Shown: positions 35,401 to 47,574, numbered from the stretch's first letter. The stretch is 64,000 nucleotides of DNA from Cylicocyclus nassatus (GCA_958299035.1 CATQJL010000001.1:7680284-7744283), one strand, 5' to 3'. A program made the numbers and translations. Notes: generated by a model not told the origin, from the letters alone.

Positions 35401-36506
35401 TACTTGACAGGTATTCCCGGACAACAAATAAGCTTCTTTGAAGTCCCTCACAAACCTCAGACAGGTGTTAGACATGCAGGTCAAGGGTTGGTTGTCCTTT
35501 ATTTGGCCCGAGAAGTACTGAACAAAATTATGTGTGCTGATGTAATCTGAAAAACTTAACTAGAATTTACCTGAAACTCTTTAGAGGAGAAGGATCGATA
35601 TGTGGAAAATGAAGTCTTCCAAAAAAATTGGGTCCTGTAAAACTCGAAAAATCGCTAAGCGCTATAGTGAGTGTGATGAAATTACTAGCACTGCAATCAG
35701 GTATAGATTGCCCAGAGATTGAGAAATCACATTCGAGGATTTTATATTGCAGTTATTGATTCAATATGACATTTAAGGAGAAGGTTTTCCGTACTAAAAT
35801 GGTGACTTCGCCCCCTTTACGGCGGCTTCTATCGCATCTATATAAGTAGATGACACAATATCCAGAGGAAAAGCTAACTCATTTTTTGAATTTTTACAAG
35901 AAGACCTAGATTTGCAACGCGTTTTGACACTAAAAAGCAATTTCAAAATCGCGATTTTGACTGCTCCATTTTACAGGAAGTGTCAGCATCATTCCTCTCA
36001 AGCACAGCTTTGCACTAAGTAGCAACTTTTTCCCAAGAAAATCGTCAGCAGAATTTTCCCAACTTCTAAACATAAATAGAATGCAGCTAAACGATTATGG
36101 CAAATAACAGTAAATGCAGTGGTACTGTGTTTTTGCCCGGCTTCTTTTTACTTTTGTAAGAGTTAGACTCTGAATTACGATGTCTTGAACTTGGAAATTT
36201 GCAGCTGGACAAAACTTATGCAGCATTCTGATAAAGGACGGATGGATGCAAAGAATTCCTACAATTAAAATCGTATCGAGTAAAGATGGATGAAAATAGG
36301 ACTCTCAGAATGTTTCAATAGTACCCACGGATAAAGGGATAGCTGTCTGATTCCACAATGTCCTGAGTCGTCTTTATGTAACGCACGAATCAATGTCAAA
36401 AGTCCTCATACTTCCTCGTTTTGTAAGTGAAGCACGAATGAATGTCGTGAAGGTTTCCGATGTCTATCAAGTAGGAACTATTTCGTACACTGTAGCTCAC
36501 GAAAAT
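35401..36506. other. Stretch without recognised features
   Basis: Outside the LINE fragment no exon or inverted repeat was recognised. Its end merges into the 51-bp repeat array. Confidence 0.35.
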
Positions 36507-36735
36507 GATTCGTAGCATCGCGGAGACGTACCACCCATCAGTACCTTACTCAATACGATTCGGTACATTGTGGGAACATTGAACATCCATCAGTCCTTCT
36601 ACGGGAATGATTCGGAGCATTGTAGGAATGTTGAAAAATTATTCACTTTTTACGTAATGAGATTCGGGGCATTGTAGAATCAGACAATCCACCCATGCTT
36701 TACTCGCTACGATTCAAAGTATCGTAGAACAAGAT
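36507..36735 (+). repeat. Degenerate minisatellite, period about 51 bp
   Basis: The core GATTCGGAGCATTGTAGGAA recurs with variation starting at 36507, 36557, 36609, 36661 and 36711, a spacing of 50-52 bases. Between cores CCACCCATCAGT..TTACTC-like sequence also recurs. Weaker related cores may extend upstream to about 36380. Confidence 0.7.
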
Positions 36736-37954
36736 TTTCGACCACGATTTGATTTTGAGCAATGCATCTGCATTGCATGATCCTGCACCTGGGCTACAGA
36801 TGCATTCTTAAGCTTGAGATATGCAGAATTACTCTTCATTAAACTCCAAAAAAGAGTTCACGGGACAAATTTGCTTGAATGCCAAATGACCGCACAAATT
36901 GCCCAAATCATCAGGTTGCCGAGAAGTAGTCGTCTGATCCGTACTCTTACGAGTTTTTACCATCTGGACGCAATGGCGGTTTGCAAATGTGACAGAAAAA
37001 TGTGATATCACTGGGCATGCACTTCAAAATCTACCGTCTCTCTAACTTTCAGAGCATTTTTCAGCTCGAAAATTGTTCTCTGTGGATTCAAGAGCTCTCA
37101 AACTTGATAAAAACCCTGTTTTTACAAAGACGAGCATGGTCCGAAACTCGCAGAGCTTCAGTGGAGACATGGAGGACCTACTGCCAATGAAAATTTTATG
37201 CATTATCATAACTGACCCTTGCTAGATCAGACATCTCAGCATTTTTACAACTTCCCCACAACCCTTCGGTATGCATGAAATTGCAAAATTAATTGACATG
37301 GTGAGCAGCATGATTTTCTCGTAATGTCGGAATTTGGATTCGTTCTATAGGTAACAGAACAAAAGATTATTCCAGAATGGCTGCAAACTTTTGGCCAACA
37401 CTGTATACGTGAGATATATGATTTCATAGATGTCAATGTTAATACACTGAGTATTTTAAGTCGAAAACTAGCGGCTGTTTGAATTTAAGGCATAAAAACA
37501 GCCGTTGTGTCACTTACATTGAACGTTCTCCTGTACCTTTGCAAGGCAAACGAACGTTGTAAATGAATTATCCTAAGTTTACAATCAATTTTTGTGTTCG
37601 TAACTTTCTCTGTGGACGTGCACATGTGCATCCCAGTATGACTGCAAAAGTCCTTAAGTACTCGCTCGCACTATATTTGCAAAAGATGGGTGCATTTTGT
37701 TTGCCAACTGGTCTTGGCGTCAGAAGTACTCACATTCCATAACTGCAACTGATGACTGGGGATGAAAAATGAACTATGTCGTTTTGCATTAATGCAGAAA
37801 ACATTTTACTTGCCATTATTGATGTTTGTGAATGAAGGGTTACATGACTTTAATTTTTTTAAGAAGTAGAATGCTTAACATTGCAGCACTGATGATCGTC
37901 ATCGATCGACATCGATTTTATCAATTTTATCGATTTTTTTGATTATTTTTTATC
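36736..37954. other. Stretch without recognised genes
   Basis: At 37385-37410 there is AACTTTTGGCCAACACTGTAT, reminiscent of a transposon end, without a partner found nearby. ATCGATTTTATCAATTTTAT low-complexity sequence occurs near 37905. Confidence 0.3.
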
Positions 37955-38145
37955 GATTTTTGACCTGCGGGGCTAGATACTGGAACAGGGGGGGGGGGGG
38001 GGGAAGGTAATCAGCATGCTGATTACGAATACATAATTAGTCTCCAAAACTATTCGTTACTTTTATTTTTATCAATTTTTTTTGCAAAGTTTGAGCTACG
38101 GGGCTGGGGGTAAGTGAGGAAGGTAAGTGAGCATGCTGATTACTG
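37955..38145 (+). repeat. Two direct copies of a dispersed repeat around a G16 run
   Basis: Copies near 37955-38030 and 38065-38145 share the order TTTGA..T(A/G)CGGGGCT, a G-rich spot, then AGGTAA and AGCATGCTGATTAC. The first copy has 16 consecutive G (37988-38003) where the second has GGGGG. A third copy lies at 40035-40115. Confidence 0.6.
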
Positions 38146-38654
38146 ACACACCGGGAATAGGGAATGTAGAAGAATGCATGTAGAAGTGTACACAGGAAAA
38201 GGTTGTACAGGGATAGAAATGGAACCTTTATCGTTTTCGTTTGGAGCTTGAAAAGTGAATTGAATGGCTATGCGCTCAGACGTGAAAATAAGACGAAATA
38301 AAGGACGAGAATATTAGTCATGAAAACAGAATTGAGCCAAAAATACTTTCGCTTTTGCTCAACTCAATGTAAAACAAGATTTTGTTTTCTGGACTAATCT
38401 TCTCCTTGATTATGCTTATCCGAGTTCATGGCGTTTGAGCTCATGGTTACCTATGAGTTTGACTAAACTTCAAAGAAATTGTCGAACGCCGGAACGTCGA
38501 CGTTCAGCTAGTAAAGACTCGCTACCAGAATTGATTTTAGCAGAAACTTACATGTGCAAAAGCTGAGCATTGATTTAGTAACGTTGAAATCTTTTTTTTT
38601 GATTTCTGAGATAAATCATAAAAAGCCAGTATACGAATAATGTTGAATATGCGG

Positions 38655-39895
38655 GAGTACTTAAAATATGTGCACATTGTTTGAACGTTAGAGTAAATCT
38701 CTTAGTAACTTTCATGTCTTTCTCCGAGCTTGATGTATCACTTTATAGAGCGAGGTTTAAATTTACAGCATGGTGCGGATAATCAATCACTCCTGATTAT
38801 GGTAGGACTACGGGAGAAAGTTCGAGAAAGATTTTAGGAATTTGAGAGCGATTTTTGCCTCGGGAGGAAAACCAAACAAGCAAGAAACTCTCTTACTGGA
38901 TTAAACAAAGTCGATTCTACCCTAATTTCCGGGGTATAACGCGCAGTAGCTTTCACCGCGCGCGGACTGATTATGATGACGTTCGCGATGCGTGGCGCCG
39001 CACAAGCAGCTAACAACAACCTCTTTGACCCAGCAGTAGCTTTTTGCTCCCGTTCTTTGCTTTTTCCCCTCAATAGTGATTTGTTTCAGAACGAAACTCT
39101 ACCTTCTCTATTATTCTTCAAGAATGACGAGAACAAAACAAAAACAGCACCTTCAAAATACCAGTGGTATCACTGTTAAGGGAAGCACAGTTTCAGTACC
39201 AACATTATTGGAAACGAAGGAAAAGCACAAATGTAGCACCAGTAACATCATTCGAAACAAAAGAAAGAATAATTCAAACATGAACACCGAGAACACTTTC
39301 ATCCCACCAGTAGAAACGGTATTACAGTATACATTCTGAGAAGATTTAAAAAAAGTACCTGAAAGCACGACCTATGCGCAGTGAAGGATAATCACAGCAC
39401 ATAGGTATTAACCTTTCTAGATTTAGAAAGGAATCATTTAGAAAGCGTTATCGCGCCACTGTTTGCTGCGGCGGGTGCGCCTTATACCCCGAGAATAGGG
39501 TAATATAAAAATTTCACTTCGCTGTCATGCTTTTTTCATGAGCTATTTCAAATTTAGGGTAACAATTGTCTTTCCGATGTTTGTCAGAAAATATGATTAC
39601 AAAATTAAAAAAGCTCGAAAAACTGGTATAAGTTGTGCAGTGAAATCAGCACGACTGAGGACTTTGCTACACAGATTACAATTTTTTTGAATTTTTTTCA
39701 TTAAGAAGTTTATTCCATAGCGGGGCCGTGTGCTGAAAGTTTATACCGTGATTTTACAACAATAAAAAGTGATTGATTCGCTTCTTACTGTAAGTCTAAG
39801 TTGGACCTCGCTGTACATAATGCTACCTAAAGCTTGGGGAAAGACATAGAATCAAGAGAGTTATTAACGATCAAACAGTGTGCACATCTTATTCG
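38655..39895. repeat. Foldback of the GTGCACATTG family with an inner inverted repeat
   Basis: Outer arms are about 38655-38800 and about 39770-39895, including TGTGCACATTGTTTGAACG against CAAACAGTGTGCACAT and a shared GCGAGGTTYAAMTT block. The same outer family forms the foldback at 48455-49585. Within the loop a separate inverted pair, CTACCCTAATTTCCGGGGTA (near 38919) and TACCCCGAGAATAGGGTA (near 39485), marks a second element at about 38917-39500. Confidence 0.65.
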
Positions 39896-40034
39896 CCTGT
39901 ATAGCGTTTTTGGAGGATGTATATGCGTGAAGGATTCGTGGGTTTCTTCACAGCTGAACTATCTTGGTCTACAAACATTTGGATCTTTTTTGTTACAGTT
40001 TATCTGCCTAGCGACTGCCTACATATGTGCATCG

Positions 40035-40115
40035 ATTTAATCGACTTCTTGCAAAAGTTTGAGTTACGGACTGAGAAAGGAGGTAAGTGAGCAAGCTGAT
40101 TTTGGATATATAATT
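40035..40115 (+). repeat. Third copy of the 37955-type repeat
   Basis: AAAGTTTGAGTTACGGACTG and AGGTAAGTGAGCAAGCTGAT match the copies at 37955-38145. Confidence 0.55.
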
Positions 40116-41108
40116 GTCAGGGCCGGACGAGCAGGTTTGCCAGCCAGTACTCAATATTTCTCGTGAGCCATGTTGTAAAAGGCTACAAACCAAGTTTGCA
40201 CCTCTGAAGTGCGGTATGTCGCATTAATGAATTAGAGTAAGAAAACAGCTTAGCACACTTTAACAAAAACGTAAAGATACTTTGTTTTTTCGGCTTTTAC
40301 TTAAGGAAAAAAGCAGTAACTGCCTACATGAGAAGATACAGTAACCGCCTAAATGAATGTCTGATATGGAATGTAAGCCTGAGCAACTAAAGGTTGCTGT
40401 AAAATCCTCTTGGATGGAGTTGCAATTTTGTCGCTAAACTTCCTCGATTTTTCGGGCGCTTATATCTTTTATAGCTTTCGGCTTTGAATTTCACGTCCGT
40501 CAAAGTGGGTAAATCTTTGAGGACTGTTTAGTAGGCCGGCATCGTTCTACTGAATGATATGTCAAAACCTATCTGCAAAACTTATGTCAACTCAATATGT
40601 ACTTTCAGATTCTTTCTGACCTACGAAACCTTGTCCTTTACATTTTCTTCCTCTGAAACATGAGTTTCTTTTAGCAAGCTTTACCTGCACATTAAAACAT
40701 CTTTATAAGGTATGTACTTGGTAGAAAAATGTTACATGGAGTATGTGACTTTGAAGAAATCACGTAAGCATTTCAGGGCGCATGCGTCAAACACTATGAT
40801 GGAAAAATTTACAGAAAAACTATATGTCTCTGACATTCGTACGAAAAGTTGACGACCTGGAAATTGATTGAGCGCCAAGCATACGAACCACGAATAAGTG
40901 TCTCAAAAACATCTTCATCCCGCACTCAACTTATTTACCAATCGGAGCCTACCAATCAAACCGAAATTAGTATTTCTGAAATCCAAATCAATGATTCGAA
41001 AGTAATCTATGATCTGTGTTAGGGAAAGTGCCTGAAAGACGTTTGGCACGCGCATGTGCGCAACTGACTTTTACTCGTATATTACAACCTATTTTAATAA
41101 AAGATAAG
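40116..41108. other. Stretch without recognised features
   Basis: No signal-peptide exon that could start the 41109 candidate was found here. Confidence 0.35.
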
Positions 41109-42715
41109 GGATTCTGCGTCTTTGATACTTTCTGCGGGCATACGCCGAACACACTCTACTTCATAGTCGAAGAGGCTACTGAATGCAGCGAGCCTATGAA
41201 AGTGGCCTGCAAGGTCCAGCCGATTACCAAGTAAGTGCTTTTATGCTCTAGAAAAATGTAACAATTTCATCGCTACTAAACTTCCAAAGCGTGATAATCC
41301 TTTTTTGCAAACGCAGGTTTTGACAGTTGCATTAGATTCAAAAGTTTTTTTGCCGTTTTCAAAAATGCATGTATTGCTTCAAAAACGATTTGCAACTTTG
41401 ACATTACTTCAAGAATTAGTTCGTGCGTCTTGTAATCATACTAAACGCTTCAACAACGTTCTGCAGAATTAAACGGGGCGAAAAATCACTTCAAAATTTA
41501 ACTTATTGTGTTGCCAAAAATTTAATTTCCGCCATGAAATCATATGTAAGAAAGAAGTCGATTTTTAGACATGCTTTAAAAGAGTGATAAGACCTCAAAG
41601 CGTTCAATCAGCATAAACCTTGCTCAGTCGGAGAGTGGATTATGAGCTTTCAATACTGGTAGCAAATTCTATCGTAAGTTCAGAAGTTCCCACCCATCAT
41701 TAAAAAAATCAAAATTTTAGCGTTCTTTTTCTATCTTTTCATAACTCTCTATAACCCTTTACAGGCCCATATTGGTGCAAAAATCAGAGGGCAGGCGAAT
41801 GCATTATATTGTAGATAAATAAAGATAATCCGCAGTTACAGATCACATGACGATGCGAACGGGGAAGAAACTACAGATAAATACCCGCTCTTATAGCACG
41901 TCTCTGAATTTTTGGTAGTGATCCAGAATGCTTCCAGTGTTTTTCTAGCTGAGAACTCTGTTTCGTACGCAAAAATTTTATATTTGATATTAAAGCATCC
42001 TTTACCGTGCCGAACGTCCATGCCTGCCAAGCGGTGAGTCCATTTGTGCCTTCTAACAGCCAAGTGCCCTCTCACGCAAATATCCAAAACTCTACCCGTC
42101 TCTGCTCAATATAATGCTTTACAGTTGAGAAGTTCGATTCGATAAAGGCTCCTACTTTCCAAATCTCCCACACTATCGTGCCGACATACTAAGCATCGCT
42201 CTTTTGTACAATATTTATCGTAAAGTTAGTTTTTTTAACCCAGCTGCAAGATGATGTTCTTCTGACCAACATCCTTAGGGACAGTATGCATTGCATATTG
42301 TCCCTAAGGATGTTGGTCAGAAAAACATCAACTTGCAGCTGGGTTAAAAAAGTATTGCTGAGAATCCGCGATAATCTTATCCGAGATAATTGGAAGGCAA
42401 AACGGGAGATGCTGTGACTACAGCTGCTGTGCTGCTGTTACCATTCCAAGATCTTCGAGATATCTGCATTTCCCAAAATTGATAAAGGTCAGCGAACGGG
42501 TTCTCTTATTGCCATGTCATTTCTGTTAATAGTTAGTGCACATGCAAACCTCTCGCAACTTTTTGCAGCAGTCCTCTTCTTTGTCTTCGCTTTCGCCACT
42601 GCTGCATAACTCCTAATGCAATCACAGCCATGAACTTTCACCTAATCGAACTGCAACCTCTGGTCCCCGAAAACGCTCTGATGATTCCATTTCTTTGTAC
42701 CTTCAAGATCAATCA
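41109..42715 (+). CDS. Candidate pair of cysteine-containing exons, gene of unknown function
   Basis: Exon A, 41109-41230, ends at CCAA|GTAAGT in phase 2 and encodes GFCVFDTFCGHTPNTLYF followed by a region with three more cysteines in all. Exon B, 42569-42715, starts after TTTTTGCAG, continues that phase and ends at ATCA|GTGAGT, again phase 2. It has HCCITPNAITAMNFHLIE and a later LCTF. Both contain a Cys-x1..2-T-P-N core followed at similar distance by Cys. The phase match and good donors are the support. No first or last exon was found and the acceptor of exon A (gataag) is weak. This might be a secreted protein or a decayed gene. Confidence 0.28.
42231..42351. repeat. Compact near-perfect hairpin, about 50-bp arms
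   Basis: TTTTTTAACCCAGCTGCAAG on the left pairs with CTTGCAGCTGGGTTAAAAAA on the right, and pairing continues through TGACCAACATCCTTAGGGAC to a loop of about 20 bases near 42290. Small bulges are the only breaks. It lies in the intron between the two candidate exons. It could be a tiny MITE or a long hairpin RNA source; no flanking duplication was found. Confidence 0.8.
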
Positions 42716-45522
42716 GTGAGTTTGCCGGCTAAAAACAGAAAATTACATGTTTACCTACTGAGTAGAGAGCATTCTACGATAAGATTTGGAATAATCTTAG
42801 CTTGACATATCGTTTTGTCGAACATTTCAAGTTAGCTTGTTTAACGTGACCGAAGCTGGGTAAGGAAAGAAACTAAGTATACTAAAGCAAAGAGTCGTCT
42901 TTAAATAAAAACAGGAAGGTACTTTTTTTCCGATTACAAGCTGTACGACGTGAATCCCCATTTCTACTGCTTTCTGTAACTGTTCGTTTCCAATATATGT
43001 ATGAAGATCAAGTATTTGATCGTGTTCGTTCTGTTATTTTGAGAATCTGTATGATCAAGGCCGTATGCACACAACCCGCTAGGAGTAGAGGGAAACTGTG
43101 AGGAAATGGTTCGTATCGATTTTATCTCTCTTGTTCACTCACCTACCGGAGACTCTACTACTTTAATAACTCGGTCTAATAAATGACAACGCATTGTTGT
43201 ACAAGCAAAATTTTTCTGTTTCGTATGATCTTCTAGGCATCTCTAGGGTAGGCTTCTCTTTTCAAGCTATTCATCTTTCTTCAAACTCGATGAGAACCGT
43301 CATATGATATGCAAAAGGTGGTTGACTGAGGCTTTCGTTATCCTGAAATTCCATTTATTTCCACAAACACAGTATTAGATCCTTCCCCTTTTCCCCAGTA
43401 TAAGTTTGTGGTATTTTTGTTGAGTTTGGAGGATAGTTGACTTTAACTATCGCTAATGACCTTCCATTCAATTATCCAAAATTAGTTTTAATAGCTTTTT
43501 TTGGGGTGCTTCTCAAAATTTTTGCACTCGCACATTCCTATAACTCAGTTGAGATGTGGGACGTACGCGATGTCGCAGTGTACACCGCTTAGTTGGCCTA
43601 ACTCTAAGGGGTTTTTTCAAAGTCCCCCCCCCCTCTCCAGCATGGATGTAAGTGAATACGCCCCCAGACCATTTTGAGTGCTGTTTTGTGCAATGTATTT
43701 TTTGAGCATGGATAGAGTGTTTGCTTTAGTTACCTGTTGTTTGGCAATTATCTGTGCTTTTGGCTTCATTTTCTCATATAATGTATGATTTCTTTCGCTT
43801 ACAGTCTGGCAATACTGTTCCGTTCTCGTGCCCCTCATGGTAATACCTTTGTAGAACAACGTTTGAAGCGTGATGGAAGCCAGAGAGAGAGGGGAGAGCG
43901 ACTGCCTGGCTGTGCATACTTCTTATAGCAACTCAGTAAAAGTGAGAACACTTATAATATTCATGAAATGCACTATGATATATCACCGAGCCATGATTTC
44001 CTCCTGCGTGTTCACTGCGGTGAGTTTTAAAGGTCTGGTAAGCAAGTGGTTCATCTATTTTTTGACAAGTAGAATGTGATTTACCAATGTAATCGAATTA
44101 ATTGATAAAAAATTAGAAAATTTTTGCGTGATTTGCTGCGAGGTCTAATATCACAAGCAAAAATGAGGTTTTATGTCCTTATCGCATCACATGAAGCGGG
44201 AACTGTTAAAGTGGTACTACAAGATGTTCTATTGAATCAAAAAAGGAAGTCAAAATTGAGTTAAGAATTTAGATTTGAGGTTTGGTCGAATCCTAGCAAG
44301 TTGCTGTCCATAGCCCTGAGCATTGCTTAGGCGACTATGGAGCGCAAGAAAAGTCTTGTCAGGTTTTTGAGATCTTTTATGAATTGGACGTATGCTTCGT
44401 CATGACACCAACTCGATTGCAGAAAGCATTTATGTTTGTCAGATAGGAAATGATTTTGTCATGGAAACAAGGCAGAGCAATGAAATCAGCCCAAAGTCAT
44501 CATAGCTGATAGGATCGAACTGGAAATGTCAAGTCCTATCTGAATCTCAAAGTTAGCTTGGTCGCGATTAAGCAGCTTCATGTAAATTGACGCCAATCAC
44601 ACTAAAATACATCGTTTCGTCAATTCATTGCAAAGTATGGCAATCTAATCTAGTGTTCTTGTAAATCCAAGAATGAGATGCAAATTTTTTGAAAATTTCG
44701 CGTTTTTCAAACGGATCAAAAGGCGCATTTTTTTTTCAATCTAAGGTAATCTAGGTATTTGGTGAACAGCTAAAGAGTGGGATTTCTGTGAACTTTCTGG
44801 CGCGCTGGCTGTAATGCCTTAGGCTAGCCAAACTTGAATTGATATCCTCAAAGCGAAAGTGTTGTAGCCAAGGACTTATTATGAAAAGGGGATTTTTGGT
44901 TGATGAAAAGTGTTAAGCTCGTAATTCGTGGTATCTTTTTCCATATACTCTCTAATCATGTTCATTGTTCAATCATTCCTCCATTCTTTCAAGTCATGCA
45001 GAGATGCACATGTCACCTACTATTATGGCTCGCTATTTCGTCACAAAATGGAAGAAAATTATGGGAATAAAGAAAAATGAACAAGAACGACTTGATTTTT
45101 TCAGTCTAGTCACACTTCGGATTAAGCTGGAAAATTTGTAAATAATATCAATAAAATCCATGTTCGTAAACTTTAAACAGACTTTTTCTGAAGCTTCAAT
45201 GCGAATTTTGCTCCTAACAGTCCAAAGTTTGCAATGCACGCGCTGTAATCTTCGTTTCTGTTCAAGTCTGTGAACACATTTGTGCGCAAGGACGAAACTA
45301 ATTTATCGGAAGGTAATGATTATTGGCACCGGGTTGCAAAAAATACCTCCATTTGGCTACTGCGTTTCTGACTTCATATAAACAAAGAATTCGCTGAAAC
45401 AAGTCACTTCAGCCTCGTTTGGTTCCAGCAAAAGTTGCCAAAAACTACTCCGCCATATTTAACAATTAGTTCTCATACTAGCTCATGTTCTACCTTCCTT
45501 TGATTTACTTTGTTTATTTCTA
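42716..45522. other. Long stretch without recognised genes
   Basis: A C10 run lies at 43624-43633. No frame with credible exon borders or family motifs was found on either strand. The last bases lead into the acceptor of the next gene. Confidence 0.35.
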
Positions 45523-45523
45523 G
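45513..45523 (+). promoter_or_regulatory. Likely spliced-leader acceptor of the WGQQ gene
   Basis: TTTATTTCTAG ends 14 bases before the start codon at 45538 with no upstream coding exon needed. Confidence 0.45.
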
Positions 45524-45537
45524 ATCCGCTTACGGAA

Positions 45538-46769
45538 ATGATGCTTCCCTTGGCAATACTGCTCATAATTTCAATCAGCACTGTTCATTCGCAAGGTAGG
45601 TCATCCAGCATTTATGTTGGCTCATTATTAATAATCAGATCGGTAGAATAGTCACTTTATCCTTTTTACTCCAGCGTATTGCAAGCGAGAAATTTTACCT
45701 TAAGCCAAAATACAGCGTATTTGCAGATATTTCCAAAATGCACACATTCTTTTTTCGAGCTCCACAAAGATTCAGAAAAGTAACGAGCTTAGCAATTCTA
45801 ACTAGTAAGCAGTCTGGAAAAAGAGAAAAAAGATTTGTTTGTTTTGCCAAAGAAATCTAGCTTATATACGTAGAAGTAGAGCTGAAGGATTGAATTTCCC
45901 CTGTACACCTTTTGCGTATACACACCAGGTATAAAGCATGCATACTAAAGATTCACTAAATCTGAGAGTCTTTGTAGACACCAAAAGTAAGCAGTCACTC
46001 AGCTGAGCTTAATTAAAGTTGGTGTAGTCGATCATAACCAAAAAAACAAAGCATTGCTTTTCTTAAAGTCCCATCGTTTATAGTAACGTCTCGCAACATG
46101 TCACTCACTACCTTTTTTAAATTGAACTGTTGCCTGACTTTGTTCTCGATATGAACTTGCTTTGGGCATTTGTTTCACGTTTTTGATTACAAAGGGTTGT
46201 GTGTATATATGACACTCCCAAATAACATCTATTTTGCATTTTTAATATGCAGTGACGACCCTTTTGTGCCAAAAATTGATGGAAACTTCGGGTTCTTGTG
46301 AAAGTTATAGAGGAAAATATTAGCATGATCAACTTTAAGGTTGGCAAGGTATCGTTGGCCAAGCACTAGGAGCCGCCACACAAGCAGGTCAGCAAGCTGC
46401 AGCAGCGCAACAACCCGGTATAATTTCGAACAAAAACAAACGCTTGACTACAATTTTTTGACTTCCATTATTGAGGTTGGGGACAACAGCCTGCTGCTGG
46501 TGCGTGGGGACAACAAGGTGCATGGGGACAACAGCCTGCTGCTGGTGCGTGGGGACAACAACAAAGTGCATGGGGACAACAACCCGCCGCAGGTGCATGG
46601 GGTCAACAAACTGCTGGTGGTTGGGGGCAACAGCCTGCTGCCGCCGGCTGGGGACAACAGGGTCAGCAGTGGGGTCAAGCAGGTAATAGCCATTCTACTT
46701 ATATTGTATACCCTAACTAGGTTTAATGGTTTTACAGCCTCCAGCTTTGGAAGATGGGGAAGAAAGTAA
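45538..46769 (+). CDS. Secreted WGQQ-repeat protein
   Basis: Exons 45538-45595, 46340-46417, 46476-46682 and 46738-46769 all join in phase 1 and give 124 residues. The start encodes a signal peptide (MMLPLAILLIISISTVHSQ). The mature chain begins GWQGIVGQALGAATQAGQQ, and exon 3 is almost wholly made of W-G-Q-Q units, several spaced as WGQQPAAGA. The C-terminus is SSFGRWGRK, where W-G-R-K could be a processing and amidation site. There are no cysteines. Composition recalls short Gly/Trp/aromatic-rich secreted peptides of nematodes (some neuropeptide-like and antimicrobial precursors) and also adhesive or structural repeat proteins; none is proved. AATAAA at 46807-46812 lies 38 bases after the stop. 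Acceptors of exons 2 and 3 (TTTAAG, ATTGAG) are weaker than usual, but the phases agree. Confidence 0.75.
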
Positions 46770-47022
46770 AGGAGTTGGCCTTATTCTGCGATTGTTTCGA
46801 TTTAGAAATAAATGTTATAAATTGTCGTTTTCCTCAAAAAGGTTACAATAAGTATGCTGTATACTTACATCTCATCAAGTTTGCATGAGAAGACATTGTG
46901 AATGATAAAGCTAAGCAGAAATGGCTAACGTCGGCCACAATTATCTGTGGAAACAAAACCTTTTCGTATGGCGTACCTCTTGTATATCTTTGAACTGTGC
47001 AGTAAGCTACACGGTCAATGTG

Positions 47023-47572
47023 CTCAGACAATTGCAGAGGAAAGTTCGCGGCCTCAAAGCGTGTTATGGCGCGCCGCGGCCCTTGAAAATTCAGCCGCGC
47101 ACGCCGCGGCCCATGTATATTTTACCGGGAACGCCGCGGCCAAAGTTGAAATTGGGAGGAGACTACAGGGAGGGTCCCGGCCTAACCACCTCACTCGTAG
47201 GGCCGCGGGCCTTATCAAAGGCCGCACTTCTTACACGCTGTAGGTTAAGGCGCAGCCCGCGTGAGGTACGCCACAAACTTCAGCAGTCGGATGAGTGTTG
47301 TCGACGACACTAGATGATGTCGACAGATGAGCTAACAAATTGTTCAAGAGTTGCACTCTAGTCGTCATCGTGAAAGACAGACTAAATATTTCTTCACTTT
47401 TCCTAGGCCTTACAAGCATGGTAGTCGGGCCAACTATAGGCGCTTAACGGGCACTTACGGGATGCGCCGCGGTTACTTATCGGGTCTAATATAAGGTTTA
47501 CCGGGCAGCTCGCGGCATGGATGATTAGTGGCCGAGCAAGCACCCGCGAACTTCCCGATGCAATTGTCTGAG
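47023..47572. mobile_element. GC-rich MITE with CTCAGACAATTGCA ends and TG target duplication
   Basis: The left end CTCAGACAATTGCAGAGG and right end TGCAATTGTCTGAG are inverted copies; TG flanks both sides (47021-47022 and 47573-47574). The arms hold tandem 30-bp units with CCGCGGCC (starts 47074, 47104 and 47134, exact spacing 30), with related units near the right arm. The terminal motif matches the nested MITE at 845-1131, which has the two-base duplication CA. Open frames within are GC-driven shadows. Confidence 0.75.
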
Positions 47573-47574
47573 TG

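Noticed and set aside
46389..46693. Repetitive frames antisense to and overlapping the WGQQ exon, one rich in Cys/Trp on the plus strand
   Set aside because: They arise from the same DNA repeats in other frames. Only the WGQQ frame is continued by phase-matched exons and a signal peptide.
47074..47139. Regular 30-bp CCGCGG spacing considered as a possible CRISPR-like or regulatory array
   Set aside because: There are no unique spacers between the repeats, and the units lie in the arm of a transposable element of a eukaryote.
47041..47313. GC-rich 130- and 98-codon frames
   Set aside because: They fall inside the MITE 47023-47572 and are driven by its 30-bp CCGCGG repeats.
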